64,000 nucleotides of DNA from Desulfococcus multivorans (GCF_001854245.1 NZ_CP015381.1:2081001-2145000), one strand, 5' to 3'. Shown: positions 17,372 through 26,052, numbered from the stretch's first letter. Numbers and translations: made by a program. Notes: generated by a model from the sequence alone, not told the origin.

Positions 17372-18826
17372 TCATTCCGCCTCCGGCCTGAACTGCAGAA
17401 AGAGATCGAAGACGAGCGTCCGGTTTGCCGGCGACGGGCCGTCGGCCCCTTCGATGCCGAACATGTCCAGATCGATATCGAACACGCCCCGGGCCAGCAG
17501 CAGCGGCCGGTTGTCGGGGCCGAAAACCGGCTCCATCTCCATGGTCACGGAAAGCGGGGTTTTCCGCCCTTTCAGGGTGAAGATGCCTTCAACCGACGCC
17601 GGGGACATCCGCCCGTAGGCCAGGGGATTCCCGTGGCTCCGAATGGTGTTGATGGTGAAGGCGGATTCCGGATAGCGCTGCACATCCAGAAAGGCACGGC
17701 CTCCGAGAACGTCGTCCAGGCCGCCGTCGCCCATGGTGACGGACCCCGGGTCGGCCGTTACCCATCCCGTCGCGCCTTCCAGAAGCCGATTTTCGACAAG
17801 ATCGATTCTCCCATCGCAGCGCATGACCTCTCCCCGATAATGATCCAGGGGGGTCTGAAAGTGAAACTGAATGAGCGGCGGATCTTCAGGCCCCGGTCGG
17901 CTGAGCCGCCAGGATCGCGGTATTCCGGCGGCAGTCGGCTGAACCGCCGTCGATCGGGTGGGCGGCTCGGGAAGGGGGAGCCCGATCTCGTCCCAGGTCG
18001 CAAGCCTGACGGATGTCTCGACCGGATCAAACCCGTCTCCGCTCCGGGTATCGGCGATCTGATCGTCAACAGCCTTTTCCAGAATCCGCGCCGCTTCGCG
18101 AAACAGCCGTCGCCGCTCCGACCAGGGACCGGTCAGGGGATCCTTTTTCCGCTCGAACACCGGTGCCTTGCAATGAAACTGCGAATATACGGCAAGGGAA
18201 AGGAACAGCGTCCCGTCGTTTGCGAGCCATGGGTACAGGTCCATGTAAAATCCGCGATCCGCCCGGCTCAAACGCACCTCCTGAACGGTTTTGAATCGGG
18301 TAAAGCCCTCGTCCATGGCGGTCCTGGCTTCCCTGACAAAGGCATCGTGGTCATAGGCGGGAGGCGGAGAGCCGGTCACGCGAGCGATCTTGACCGGCGC
18401 CCAGATCGTCGCTCGACCGGTTTGCCGGACAGGGATGTCCCTGAGAACGAGGCCGCCTGGTTCCTGGGGGACGTACCGGGATGTCCGGATGAAATTGCGG
18501 ATCCGATCGAGGGTCGTGTACCGCCCCTGATAGACGGACCGACCCCGAAAGTTCTGATAGACGATGAGCGGCGTGATGGCGACCGCTTCGGGTGCGCCCT
18601 TGCGGACGTCGATCCGGGAAACCCGAACCGACATGGCCTTTGCCAGTCGTTCGATTTCAGGCAGGGCATCCCGATGAAATGCCCGCGCGACCGCCGAGGC
18701 TTCCGGCCGGACGAAGATCACCAGTTGATCCGTGGTCTCCGCGGGCGCCGGTAATACGGATCCGAGAAAAACAGCGGCGACCCACAGGCAACCCGCCATC
18801 CATGCCTTGCGGTGATGAAAACGCAT
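17372..18826 (-). CDS. secreted protein with C-terminal YceI-like domain
   Basis: This 484-residue protein starts with a signal peptide (hydrophobic AGCLWVAAVFLGSVLP, cleavage near APAETT). Residues 33-105 look like a thioredoxin-like strand-helix pattern without a CxxC. The C-terminal 160 residues resemble the YceI lipocalin fold: HYRGEVMRCDGRIDLVENRL, then AFLDVQRYPESAFTI and IEGIFTLKGRKTPL-like segments. YceI proteins bind isoprenoid lipids in the periplasm. The combination with a large N-terminal part is unusual. GGGAGGAACCCG precedes the ATG. It faces the aminotransferase gene tail-to-tail with nine bases between. Confidence 0.65.
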   Translation of the reverse strand: MRFHHRKAWMAGCLWVAAVFLGSVLPAPAETTDQLVIFVRPEASAVARAFHRDALPEIERLAKAMSVRVSRIDVRKGAPEAVAITPLIVYQNFRGRSVYQGRYTTLDRIRNFIRTSRYVPQEPGGLVLRDIPVRQTGRATIWAPVKIARVTGSPPPAYDHDAFVREARTAMDEGFTRFKTVQEVRLSRADRGFYMDLYPWLANDGTLFLSLAVYSQFHCKAPVFERKKDPLTGPWSERRRLFREAARILEKAVDDQIADTRSGDGFDPVETSVRLATWDEIGLPLPEPPTRSTAVQPTAAGIPRSWRLSRPGPEDPPLIQFHFQTPLDHYRGEVMRCDGRIDLVENRLLEGATGWVTADPGSVTMGDGGLDDVLGGRAFLDVQRYPESAFTINTIRSHGNPLAYGRMSPASVEGIFTLKGRKTPLSVTMEMEPVFGPDNRPLLLARGVFDIDLDMFGIEGADGPSPANRTLVFDLFLQFRPEAE

Positions 18827-19210
18827 CGGGTTCCTCCCTTTCTGTTTGGATATCTACCCGGGACATGTCATGTTCCGCCTGCACAGGCAAACGAGAGTGC
18901 AATGGCGATCGGTTTCTTCGAATATTGAAAATAGGGACATCCCCGGAAACTGTCAAATTCGATGCGCGGAATGTCGGGACATGGCGTCGATGCCTGTTTT
19001 TCGATGTTTACAGGCTGATAAAATTACTGACAAGCCGCTCTGCCGATCGCGCCCGCATTCGGAGACCGGGATCGACGAGCGAATTCAGGTTCGCGTGCGG
19101 AAAAAAAGAGGTCCGCAACCTTCGCAGCAGGTCCGACGCCCGTCTTTATTTACGACGACGCCGGCCCCGGATCGGGCAAGTCGGTTCGTCCATCGGCAAC
19201 GATAATGACA
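18827..19210. other. 384-base intergenic stretch without recognised gene
   Basis: This divergent gap separates the secreted YceI-like gene from the second kinase operon. I see no convincing coding frame with a ribosome-binding site, no repeat of the two window families and no RNA gene. It probably holds the activator sites for the adjoining sigma-54 promoter. Confidence 0.5.
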
Positions 19211-19228
19211 TTGGCATTTAAATTGCTT
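19211..19228 (+). promoter_or_regulatory. sigma-54 promoter of the receiver-channel operon
   Basis: TTGGCATTTAAATTGCTTTG carries GG at 19213-19214 and GC at 19225-19226 with the required 10-base separation, and TTGCT matches the -12 box. It lies about 70 bases before the kinase start codon. It is the second RpoN-type site in the window in front of a kinase operon. Confidence 0.7.
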
Positions 19229-19295
19229 TGTCCCAGATTACCCATCGGCACCCCAGTTTACCGCCAATCCAATTGCGTCTTTGCCGGGAGGTATC

Positions 19296-21290
19296 ATGCT
19301 TTACTCGACCCGATCCAAACTCATCTTCAGCTTTCTCGGTGTGTCGCTGCTGGTCGGGACCGTATGCCTGATTGTCGGCTGGCAGCTTTTGTACGATTCC
19401 GTGTTGAACGAAGCCAGGAACCGCGTCCAACAGGATCTGAATGTCGCGCGGGTGATTTACGACGACCGGGTGGCGGCCATCCGGTTGTCGCTGGAAACCA
19501 CCTGTCTTGCCGCTGATTTCAGCGATGCCGTGGTCATGGGCGAACAGGCAATCCTGAAATCGCGGATGGAGCGGATCGCGAGGCGATTGGGCCTTGATTT
19601 CGCCGGTATCGTCTCAGCCGACGGCACATGGCTCTGCCGTATCGGCGACGGTGTCACGAACGCTGCCGCGGGACGGATGCCCATCGCGACTGCAGCCCTC
19701 GAAAGGCAGCATACGGTCTCGGGGACGGTGGTACTCGATCGGGGGACCCTTGCGGCCGAACATCCCGACCTGGCGAGACAATCCCGCATACGGACCCGCC
19801 TCGTCGATGCCGGGTCGGAGATGATGGACGGGTTGATGCCCATGGTGGAGGAGACTGGGGGCCTCGCCGTCGCATCCGCCGTTCCCGTCCTGCGGAAGGG
19901 AAAAATCATCGGTGCCGTATACGGTGGGATGCTTCTCAATCGCGATCAATCCATCGTGGACAAGATCGGCGGCACGGTTTTTCGCAACGAGGTTTACCGC
20001 GGGCACAACGTCGGCACGGCAACCATTTTCTTCAGAAACCTGAGAATTTCCACCAATGTTCTGGAAAAAGACGGCGAGCGTGCCATCGGAACCTTTGCTT
20101 CCCGGGAGGTGACCCGGCGTGTCCTCATCGAGGGCCGTAAATGGACGGATCGTGCCTATGTGGTGAACGATTGGTACATCACCGCCTATGAACCCATTCT
20201 GGATATCGAGAAGCGTCGGGTGGGGATGCTCTATGTCGGGGTTCTGGAAGCGAAATATCGGGACGTTCGGCAGAAAGCCCTCTGGGTCTTCGCACTGATC
20301 ACCCTTGCCGGCGTTCTGTTGGCCATCACCCTGGGATGGCTTACGGCCGATCGCATCATGCGGCCGGTAAATCAGTTGATCCGGGCCAGTATGGAAATCT
20401 CCAGGGGGAATTTTTCTCCGGATATCGGCCCCATCTCCAAAAGTGACATCGGGCTGCTTCAGCAGGAGTTCGGCAGAATGACCGACTCCCTGGTAAAACG
20501 GGATCAGGAGCATCAGGCGGAAAGCGAAAAGCGACTGATACAGTCGGAGAAGCAGGCGAGCATCGGAAAACTTGCCGCCGGCGTGGCCCATGAAATCAAC
20601 AACCCGCTGACGGCGGTGCTCACCTTTACCCATCTGATGCTTCGTCGAAAGGATCTTCCGGAGGAGCTCAGGGAGGACCTGCAAACCATCGCCCTGCAAA
20701 CGGAAAGGGTCCGCAGGATCGTGAAAGGTTTGCTGGACTTTTCACGCCAGAGCCGCCTGGATACGGAGCCTCTGAATATCGGCCGTCTGCTGGAGGACTG
20801 TGTCGAACTCATGGAAAATCAGGCGCTGATTCAGGGGGCCGTCCTCCGCTACGCCGCCGATGGTGAACTGCCGGTGCTGCAACTCGACCGAAATCAGATT
20901 CAGAGCGTCATGATCAACCTCATGATGAACGCACTGGATGCGCTGGCCCCCGGCGGAGAGATCGACATCCGGGCGGCCGTGCGTGAAAACGACGGTGAAA
21001 AAGGGGTCGAAATTTCCGTACGGGACACGGGGACGGGCATCGCCCCCGAGCACCTTGACAAGCTTTTTGATCCGTTTTTTACGACAAAGGAAGTGGGGAA
21101 GGGAACCGGACTCGGGCTTGCGGTGACCGCAGGTATCATCGAACGTCACGGCGGCCGGATCCGGGTGGAGAGCCAACTCGGGAAGGGCAGCCGATTCACC
21201 ATATGGCTCCCTTGCGTCGGAGCGGCTGCGCGCAATCGTGACCCCAATAGCGAAACGAGGATGAACGACCATGAAAATACTGGTGGTTGA
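19296..21290 (+). CDS. Cache-domain sensor histidine kinase with HAMP
   Basis: This 664-residue inner-membrane kinase has a helix at about 9-31, a large periplasmic sensor region (about 35-320) with the Cache_3-type signature GTATIFFRNLRISTNV, a second helix at about 330-352 and a HAMP segment (RPVNQLIRASMEISRGNF). The HisKA box is [16 protein letters not shown] with His432, followed by an ATPase domain with NLMMNALDAL, DTGTGIAPE and [16 protein letters not shown] precedes the ATG at 19296. The next receiver gene overlaps its 3' end by 20 bases. Cache_3 kinases often sense small carboxylic acids, which would suit the linked channel gene; the ligand is inferred. Confidence 0.92.
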   Translation: MLYSTRSKLIFSFLGVSLLVGTVCLIVGWQLLYDSVLNEARNRVQQDLNVARVIYDDRVAAIRLSLETTCLAADFSDAVVMGEQAILKSRMERIARRLGLDFAGIVSADGTWLCRIGDGVTNAAAGRMPIATAALERQHTVSGTVVLDRGTLAAEHPDLARQSRIRTRLVDAGSEMMDGLMPMVEETGGLAVASAVPVLRKGKIIGAVYGGMLLNRDQSIVDKIGGTVFRNEVYRGHNVGTATIFFRNLRISTNVLEKDGERAIGTFASREVTRRVLIEGRKWTDRAYVVNDWYITAYEPILDIEKRRVGMLYVGVLEAKYRDVRQKALWVFALITLAGVLLAITLGWLTADRIMRPVNQLIRASMEISRGNFSPDIGPISKSDIGLLQQEFGRMTDSLVKRDQEHQAESEKRLIQSEKQASIGKLAAGVAHEINNPLTAVLTFTHLMLRRKDLPEELREDLQTIALQTERVRRIVKGLLDFSRQSRLDTEPLNIGRLLEDCVELMENQALIQGAVLRYAADGELPVLQLDRNQIQSVMINLMMNALDALAPGGEIDIRAAVRENDGEKGVEISVRDTGTGIAPEHLDKLFDPFFTTKEVGKGTGLGLAVTAGIIERHGGRIRVESQLGKGSRFTIWLPCVGAAARNRDPNSETRMNDHENTGG

Positions 21291-21651
21291 CGATGATGCG
21301 ATGGTGGTGGAAAGCTGCCGGAGAATCCTGAAGGCGGAGGGTGCGACCGTCCATTGGGCGGAAGACGCCGACAAGGCTATTGCCGTTCTGAGAGGTGAAG
21401 GGGACTTTGATATGGTGTTGACCGACATCAAGATGCCCGGAAGAGACGGGTTTGAGCTGATTCGGGTGATCAAGGAAAAATTTCCGGGAACGGCGATCCT
21501 GATGATGACCGGCTATCTGATACCGGAAACCATCCGGAGGGGAACCGAATTCGGTGCGGACGGCGTTATCGCCAAACCGTTTACCCCCGATGAATTGACG
21601 GCTTCGGTCCGGAAAACGTTCTCGGTCGCACCTGTCCGAGACCGGAAATAA
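21271..21651 (+). CDS. single-domain response regulator
   Basis: This 126-residue receiver has the acidic triad DDD at the N terminus, the phosphoacceptor Asp52 in LTDIKMPG, Thr in MMTGYLI and Lys in IAKPFTPDEL. There is no output domain. It overlaps the kinase gene by 20 bases, so the two are co-translated. It probably relays between the kinase and the receiver-channel protein or competes with it. Confidence 0.93.
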   Translation: MKILVVDDDAMVVESCRRILKAEGATVHWAEDADKAIAVLRGEGDFDMVLTDIKMPGRDGFELIRVIKEKFPGTAILMMTGYLIPETIRRGTEFGADGVIAKPFTPDELTASVRKTFSVAPVRDRK

Positions 21652-21655
21652 AAAT

Positions 21656-21697
21656 GTAGGGGTGAACCAGGGTGTTCGCCCCCGGTTGCCCCCGTAC
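21656..21697. repeat. REP-like imperfect palindrome
   Basis: GTAGGGGTGAACCAGGGTG is followed by GTTCGCCCCCGG and GCCCCCGTAC, an imperfect inverted repeat with the GTAGGGG...CCCC.TAC ends of common REP sequences. It sits between the two receiver genes within one operon and may stabilise or attenuate the transcript. Confidence 0.5.
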
Positions 21698-21750
21698 CCA
21701 AGGGACACATGCACCTGAAACCCCGAAATCTTTGAAGGCAAGGAGGAAAC

Positions 21751-23013
21751 ATGAAAGAACGGATGTTGGTGATAGACGATGACCCGGCTGTGCTGCGTTC
21801 CTGTGAAGCCATCTTCGGAAGCGATGGGTTTGCGGTGGAAACCACCCAGAATCCCGCCGAAGGCCTTGAGCTCAGCAGCCAAAACCATTACGGAGTAATC
21901 CTGTGCGATTGGAAGATGCCCGGATTCGACGGGCTCGACGTGATCGCCGAGCTGGAGGAGCGGGCGCCCGATTCGGCGGTGGTCATGTTCAGCGGGTATC
22001 CATCGGTGGATCGGGCCACGGAAGCCATGAAACGAGGTGCCATGGATTTTCTGGCAAAGCCTTTTACGCCGGATGAGATCACCGATGTGGTTCAGAAGGC
22101 GGTTCAACGGAAATTCAAGCAGGAAAAAAAGGTGTTTCATCGTCTGGAAAACATGTGGCAGAAATTCCCTGTCCCCGGCGTCGACGACAAGGGGCCCAGG
22201 ATTATCGCGGAAACGGTGGCCCAGACCGTCGGTGTGGCCAAGGCCAACTCGCCGTGGATCTCTCTCTTTGTTTTAGGCACGCTGGCAGGGGCCTATATTG
22301 GTTTCGGCGGTCTTTTCTCGGCGTCCGTCACCTTCGATCTTCCCCCTGAGCTGGGTCTGGGGATCAAAAAGCTCATCGGGGGAGCGGCGTTCAGCATCGG
22401 TCTGATGCTGGTGGTCATCGCGGGTGCCGAGCTGTATACCGGCAACAGCCTCATGGTGTCCAGCGTCATGATCGGCGAGGTCACCTGGCAGCGGGTCCTC
22501 GCCAAGTGGAGCGTGGTCTACGTCGCCAATTTTGTCGGTTCGATACTGCTGGCGCTTCTCTTTTATCTTTCCGGATTGTGGAAAACCGGCGGCGGACTTC
22601 TGGGTGAAACCGCCGTCAAGGTCGCTCACGCCAAGGTCCACCTCGGCTTTACGGAGGCCTTTGTCCGGGCGGTGGGCTGTAACTGGATGGTTTGTCTGGC
22701 GGTTTGGATGGCACTGGCGTCCCGTCAGGTCATCAGCAAGATCTTCGCCGTTTTTTTCCCGATCATGGGGTTCGTGGCCATCGGCTTCGAGCATTGCGTG
22801 GCCAACATGTATTTCATTCCCACCGGCATCTTTCTGAGCCATTGGGCGGGGATCGTGCCCGCCGGCGTGGACGTGGGCACGCTGACGTGGACGGCGTTCC
22901 TGGTGGACAATCTCGTCCCGGTAACCATCGGCAATACCGTGGGCGGCGTTGTTTTTGTCGGGCTGGGGTATTGGGGGGCCTATCTGCGACCGATCCTGCA
23001 GCCGGCAAGATGA
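21751..23013 (+). CDS. receiver domain fused to formate/nitrite channel
   Basis: This 420-residue fusion begins with a complete receiver domain (residues 1-122): acidic pocket Asp9/Asp10, phosphoacceptor Asp53 in LCDWKMPG, Ser in MFSGYPS and Lys in LAKPFTPDEI. A basic linker (VQRKFKQEKKVFHRLENM) leads to a full FNT channel domain (about 145-415) with six transmembrane segments: AGAYIGFGGLF, ELYTGNSLM, the NWMVCLAVWMAL helix and the GFEHCVANMYFIPTGIF helix. His348 matches the central pore histidine of FocA. GGAGG precedes the ATG. FNT proteins are pentameric channels for formate, nitrite, hydrosulfide or lactate/acetate. The reading frame is continuous through the junction. It is the last gene of a kinase-receiver operon, which suggests channel gating by phosphorylation. 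Confidence 0.93.
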   Translation: MKERMLVIDDDPAVLRSCEAIFGSDGFAVETTQNPAEGLELSSQNHYGVILCDWKMPGFDGLDVIAELEERAPDSAVVMFSGYPSVDRATEAMKRGAMDFLAKPFTPDEITDVVQKAVQRKFKQEKKVFHRLENMWQKFPVPGVDDKGPRIIAETVAQTVGVAKANSPWISLFVLGTLAGAYIGFGGLFSASVTFDLPPELGLGIKKLIGGAAFSIGLMLVVIAGAELYTGNSLMVSSVMIGEVTWQRVLAKWSVVYVANFVGSILLALLFYLSGLWKTGGGLLGETAVKVAHAKVHLGFTEAFVRAVGCNWMVCLAVWMALASRQVISKIFAVFFPIMGFVAIGFEHCVANMYFIPTGIFLSHWAGIVPAGVDVGTLTWTAFLVDNLVPVTIGNTVGGVVFVGLGYWGAYLRPILQPAR

Positions 23014-23018
23014 CGCAT

Positions 23019-23110
23019 GTAGGCTGAAGACTGAAGGCTGAAGGCTGAAAGGGGATCAGCGGTCCGTTCGTCATCGGCGCACCCCTATAGCCTGCAGCCT
23101 TCAGCCTTTC
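23019..23110. repeat. palindromic element of 7-bp repeats (copy 2)
   Basis: GTAGGCTGAAGACTGAAGG and further GCTGAAG units are followed by a GC-rich spacer with GCGCACCCC, then CAGCCTTCAGCC units in inverted orientation. It begins five bases after the receiver-channel stop codon. Confidence 0.85.
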
Positions 23111-23145
23111 ATGGGAGTGAACGGTCATCGTCATCAAAGTTGAAA

Positions 23146-23163
23146 CTCAACTTTCGACTTTCA
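23146..23163. repeat. solo end of the CAACTTTCGACTTTCAT family
   Basis: CTCAACTTTCGACTTTCA matches the left terminus of the 9758-9993 element. No partner terminus is seen within the gap 23014-23400, which otherwise holds a 7-mer element and the minC promoter. Confidence 0.7.
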
Positions 23164-23294
23164 CAGGCCGGCCCCGCTATCCAATCGCCGTCATCGAGGT
23201 TTCGTCAAGGATAAAGTCATATTTGCGCGGATCCGGCAGGTGTCCGGGAAAAACACAGCGGGAACTTTCAGTGCGGTTGATGCAAATGCAATTA

Positions 23295-23323
23295 TTGACA
23301 GGATATCCGATCTTCTTTATAGT
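23295..23323 (+). promoter_or_regulatory. sigma-70 promoter of minCDE
   Basis: TTGACA and TATAGT are separated by exactly 17 bases, close to the housekeeping consensus, about 78 bases upstream of the minC start. Confidence 0.7.
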
Positions 23324-23400
23324 CCGGAAGAGTTATTTCAGCAGGATGCCCGCTCAACTGGCGGGAATGTGCCGGCGGCAAGCGTTTACGGTGAAGGTGG

Positions 23401-24105
23401 ATGAAAAACATGGATCAGGAGAAAACACCGATCAGGCTCAAGGGTGTCGGAAAAAACCTCTGTATCATCGTCGATCCCACGGAAAGCAATGAAGATCTTA
23501 TTCAAGAGATCACCAGACTTCTCAGTGAGTTGAAAGAGCAGGTGATTGACGGCGCCGTCACCATCGATGTCGGCGAAGGGCATGATGAGTTGTTTGACAC
23601 ACTCGGAACCTATATAAAAGACACTTACGGCGTGAGTTCGATTATACGCGCTGAGAAAAAAAACAGGATTGTCAAACGGTCGATTCTTCCGGAAGAGCGC
23701 ATGCGAATTCGGGACATGGAGCAATCCTGGCATCATCACAGCACGGATGTGCTCATGTTGGCCGGCCGGGTGAGATCGGGCCAGCGGGTCGTCGCTGAAA
23801 GGCATCTGATCATCATGGGGGATGTCAACCCCGGCGCCGAGGTGATCGCCGGGGGAGACGTGGTTATTCTGGGGAGTCTGATGGGAACCGCCATCGCGGG
23901 CCAACCCGAAAATGAAAAAAACATCGTGTTTGCGCTGGACTTCCGACCGACGCAGATACAGATCGGCAGTTTTGTCGCGGCGGGGCTTCCTTCTTCCCCT
24001 GAAAAAATCGCTGAGTTCGCCCACGTTGAAAACGGAACCATTGTGGTGGATAACTACCTGGAAGTCAATCCGTTCGGACGGTTGCCGTGGCCGCAGGTGC
24101 GATGA
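23401..24105 (+). CDS. minC: septum-site inhibitor MinC
   Basis: MinC blocks FtsZ assembly away from midcell and is brought to the membrane by MinD. The 234-residue product has an N-terminal FtsZ-interacting domain (residues 1-100, low conservation) and the C-terminal beta-helix (about 115-230) with GRVRSGQRVVAERHLIIMGD, VNPGAEVIAGGDVVILGSL and GTAIAG, the classical MinC signature. A second ATG at 23410 has better ribosome-binding-site spacing and may be the true start. minD follows after 49 bases and minE after that, the usual order. Confidence 0.94.
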   Translation: MKNMDQEKTPIRLKGVGKNLCIIVDPTESNEDLIQEITRLLSELKEQVIDGAVTIDVGEGHDELFDTLGTYIKDTYGVSSIIRAEKKNRIVKRSILPEERMRIRDMEQSWHHHSTDVLMLAGRVRSGQRVVAERHLIIMGDVNPGAEVIAGGDVVILGSLMGTAIAGQPENEKNIVFALDFRPTQIQIGSFVAAGLPSSPEKIAEFAHVENGTIVVDNYLEVNPFGRLPWPQVR

Positions 24106-24154
24106 GATGCACCGTATTACGAAGATCAATTCATACAGTATATGAGGTCAAACA

Positions 24155-24955
24155 TTGGACGGGAAAATCATTGTTGTCACTTCTGGCAAGGGGGGTGTGG
24201 GTAAAACCACGGCCACCGCTTCCATCGGCGCCGCACTGGCACTGGAAGGAAAACGGGTTGCCGTCGTCGATATGGACATCGGGCTCCGGAACCTGGACGT
24301 CGTGATGGGCTTGGAAAATCGGATCGTGTTTAACGTCGTTGATGCGGTCAAGTCCAAGTGTCAGCTGAAACAGGCGGCCATTCGAGACAGGCGGGTGGAG
24401 AATCTTTTTCTGATTCCCGCATCTCAGAGCGACAACAAGGATGCTCTGACGCCCGACGACATGATCATCTTCAGCGAACAGCTCAGAAAAGAGTTCGACT
24501 TTATTCTCATGGACTGTCCCGCGGGGATCGAGAGGGGGTTCGAGAACTCCGTGGCCGCCGCCGACGAAGCGCTGGTGATCTGCACTCCCGAGGTATCCGC
24601 GGTCCGGGATGCGGATCGCGTGATCGGTCTTCTCTACGCCCGCTCCATCACCCCCAAGCTCGTGGTCAATCGAATCGTTCCCGAAATGGTCGCGAGGGGG
24701 GATATGCTGAGTCATCTCGATATGGTGGATGTCCTCTCGATCGAGCTCATCGGGCTGGTGGAGATGGACGATCAGGTGGTGGTGGCCACCAATACCGGTA
24801 TTCCGTTGGCATTGCAGAAGGGGTCCAAGGCAGGGGAAGCGTTTCGCCGTATTGCCATGCGCCTGAACGGGCATGAAGATCTTCCGATACAGGTCCCAGA
24901 GGCCCAGGGAGGGTTTTTCAAAAGAATTCGCAACAAACTCGGTCTTGGGAGATAG
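24155..24955 (+). CDS. minD: septum-site ATPase MinD
   Basis: MinD is a deviant-Walker membrane ATPase that recruits MinC and oscillates or localises with MinE. The 266-residue product has SGKGGVGKTTATA (deviant Walker A), the switch region MDIGLRNLDVVMG, LMDCPAGIERG (Walker B), and a C-terminal amphipathic end (GFFKRIRNKLGLG) for membrane binding. The start codon is TTG, supported by GAGG seven bases upstream and by alignment of the N-terminal DGKIIVVTSGKGG. Confidence 0.97.
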   Translation: MDGKIIVVTSGKGGVGKTTATASIGAALALEGKRVAVVDMDIGLRNLDVVMGLENRIVFNVVDAVKSKCQLKQAAIRDRRVENLFLIPASQSDNKDALTPDDMIIFSEQLRKEFDFILMDCPAGIERGFENSVAAADEALVICTPEVSAVRDADRVIGLLYARSITPKLVVNRIVPEMVARGDMLSHLDMVDVLSIELIGLVEMDDQVVVATNTGIPLALQKGSKAGEAFRRIAMRLNGHEDLPIQVPEAQGGFFKRIRNKLGLGR

Positions 24956-24964
24956 GGGGGCCTT

Positions 24965-25243
24965 ATGCTAAACGGCTTTTTTCGAAAGATGATCGGCAAA
25001 AAAGACGACACCAGTAAGGATGTCGCCAAAAAACGCCTTAAATTCGCACTGATATATGATAAACTGGAGGTTTCCGATGAGATCATCAAAAACCTCCACA
25101 AGGATATGGTCGAGGTGATATCCCGCTACTTCGAGATCGATCAGGAGGCTTTCAAGCTCGACATCCGACGATCGGACGATCTCTCCGCGCTGGTGGTCAA
25201 CACCCCGATCCTGTCGGCCAAACACAAGCAACGGCAGACCTGA
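24965..25243 (+). CDS. minE: MinD topological regulator MinE
   Basis: The 92-residue product begins with a membrane-associating basic segment (LNGFFRKMIGKK). It continues with the anti-MinCD helix AKKRLKFALIYDKLEVS, which stimulates MinD ATPase, and ends with the dimerisation domain (EVISRYFEIDQEAFKLDI). Length and order match the family. It starts nine bases after minD and is followed by a bidirectional hairpin. Confidence 0.95.
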   Translation: MLNGFFRKMIGKKDDTSKDVAKKRLKFALIYDKLEVSDEIIKNLHKDMVEVISRYFEIDQEAFKLDIRRSDDLSALVVNTPILSAKHKQRQT

Positions 25244-25247
25244 TCGT

Positions 25248-25281
25248 CGGCCTTCGTCCTGTGCCTGCGAAACGAAGGCCG
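25248..25281. terminator. hairpin between converging minE and ferredoxin-like genes
   Basis: CGGCCTTCGT pairs perfectly with ACGAAGGCCG across a 14-base loop. The flanking bases on the plus side (AACGTTTCGTTTC) are only partly T-rich, so termination efficiency is uncertain. Confidence 0.55.
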
Positions 25282-25292
25282 AACGTTTCGTT

Positions 25293-26030
25293 TCAGCCGA
25301 TGATCTCGCCTTTCCGGCCGACGACCATCTCCAGGTACGGAATCTTCCTGCCGGCTTTATCCATCCCTTTTCGGACGATCGAGGGGAGGGCCGAACAGCA
25401 GGGGACCTCCATGAATACCACCGTGACGCTGTTGATCTCCGCCTGTTCAAAGATGGCTTTGAAACGTTCCGTGTAGTCTTGGGCGTCATCAAACTTCGGG
25501 CATCCCATCATCACGACCTTCCCCTTCAGGAGTTTCTGGTGAACCATGGGAAAGGCGACGGCCGAGCAATCGGCCAGTATCAGAAGGTCTGCGTTCCTGA
25601 GAAACGGCGCGTTCGGGGGAATCAAACGGATCTGGATCGGCCAGTGGGTCAGCGCGGAGGGAATTTCACCGGCCGTCGATGCCGGCGACGGTGCGGCCTT
25701 TGAGGCGGAAAAGGGGGCCAGGACCTGAACCTGGGCCGATGGGCAGCCGCAGCCCGAAGCAGGGGCTTGTTCAGCCGCTTTCGCCACATCCTCCAGATAG
25801 GCCTGTACCGCCTCCTCGTCGAATTCATCGGCCTCCCGCTCGATGATGTGAAGCGCTCCCTGGGGGCACTCACCGATACAGGCGCCAAGCCCGTCGCACA
25901 ACCGATCCTCCACGATGCGGGCCTTGCCGTCAATTATCCTGAGCGCCCCTTCGGCGCATCCCGGAACACATTGCCCGCAGCCGTCGCACTTCTCTTCGTC
26001 TATTTCAAGTATTTTTCTTACGGTTTTCAT
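25293..26030 (-). CDS. two-[4Fe-4S] ferredoxin-like protein with C-terminal Cys domain
   Basis: The 245-residue protein begins with two ferredoxin modules: CDGCGQCVPGCAEGAL, and CDGLGACIGECPQGAL. After an Ala/Pro-rich linker (about 95-130), containing SGCGCPS, comes a domain with LLILADCSAVAFP, VVMMGCPKFDD and VFMEVPCCSALPSIV. This layout occurs in uncharacterised ferredoxins of anaerobes, often with ATPase or hydrogenase-like partners. Cytoplasmic electron transfer or metal handling is likely; no partner lies next to it. AAAGGAG precedes the ATG. Confidence 0.8.
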   Translation of the reverse strand: MKTVRKILEIDEEKCDGCGQCVPGCAEGALRIIDGKARIVEDRLCDGLGACIGECPQGALHIIEREADEFDEEAVQAYLEDVAKAAEQAPASGCGCPSAQVQVLAPFSASKAAPSPASTAGEIPSALTHWPIQIRLIPPNAPFLRNADLLILADCSAVAFPMVHQKLLKGKVVMMGCPKFDDAQDYTERFKAIFEQAEINSVTVVFMEVPCCSALPSIVRKGMDKAGRKIPYLEMVVGRKGEIIG

Positions 26031-26052
26031 GGATTCTCCTTTATCAGGGGGT

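Noticed and set aside
18592-19221. 209-codon plus-strand frame reaching the sigma-54 promoter
   Set aside because: It begins inside the antisense of the YceI-like gene and is Arg/Ser-rich without motifs.
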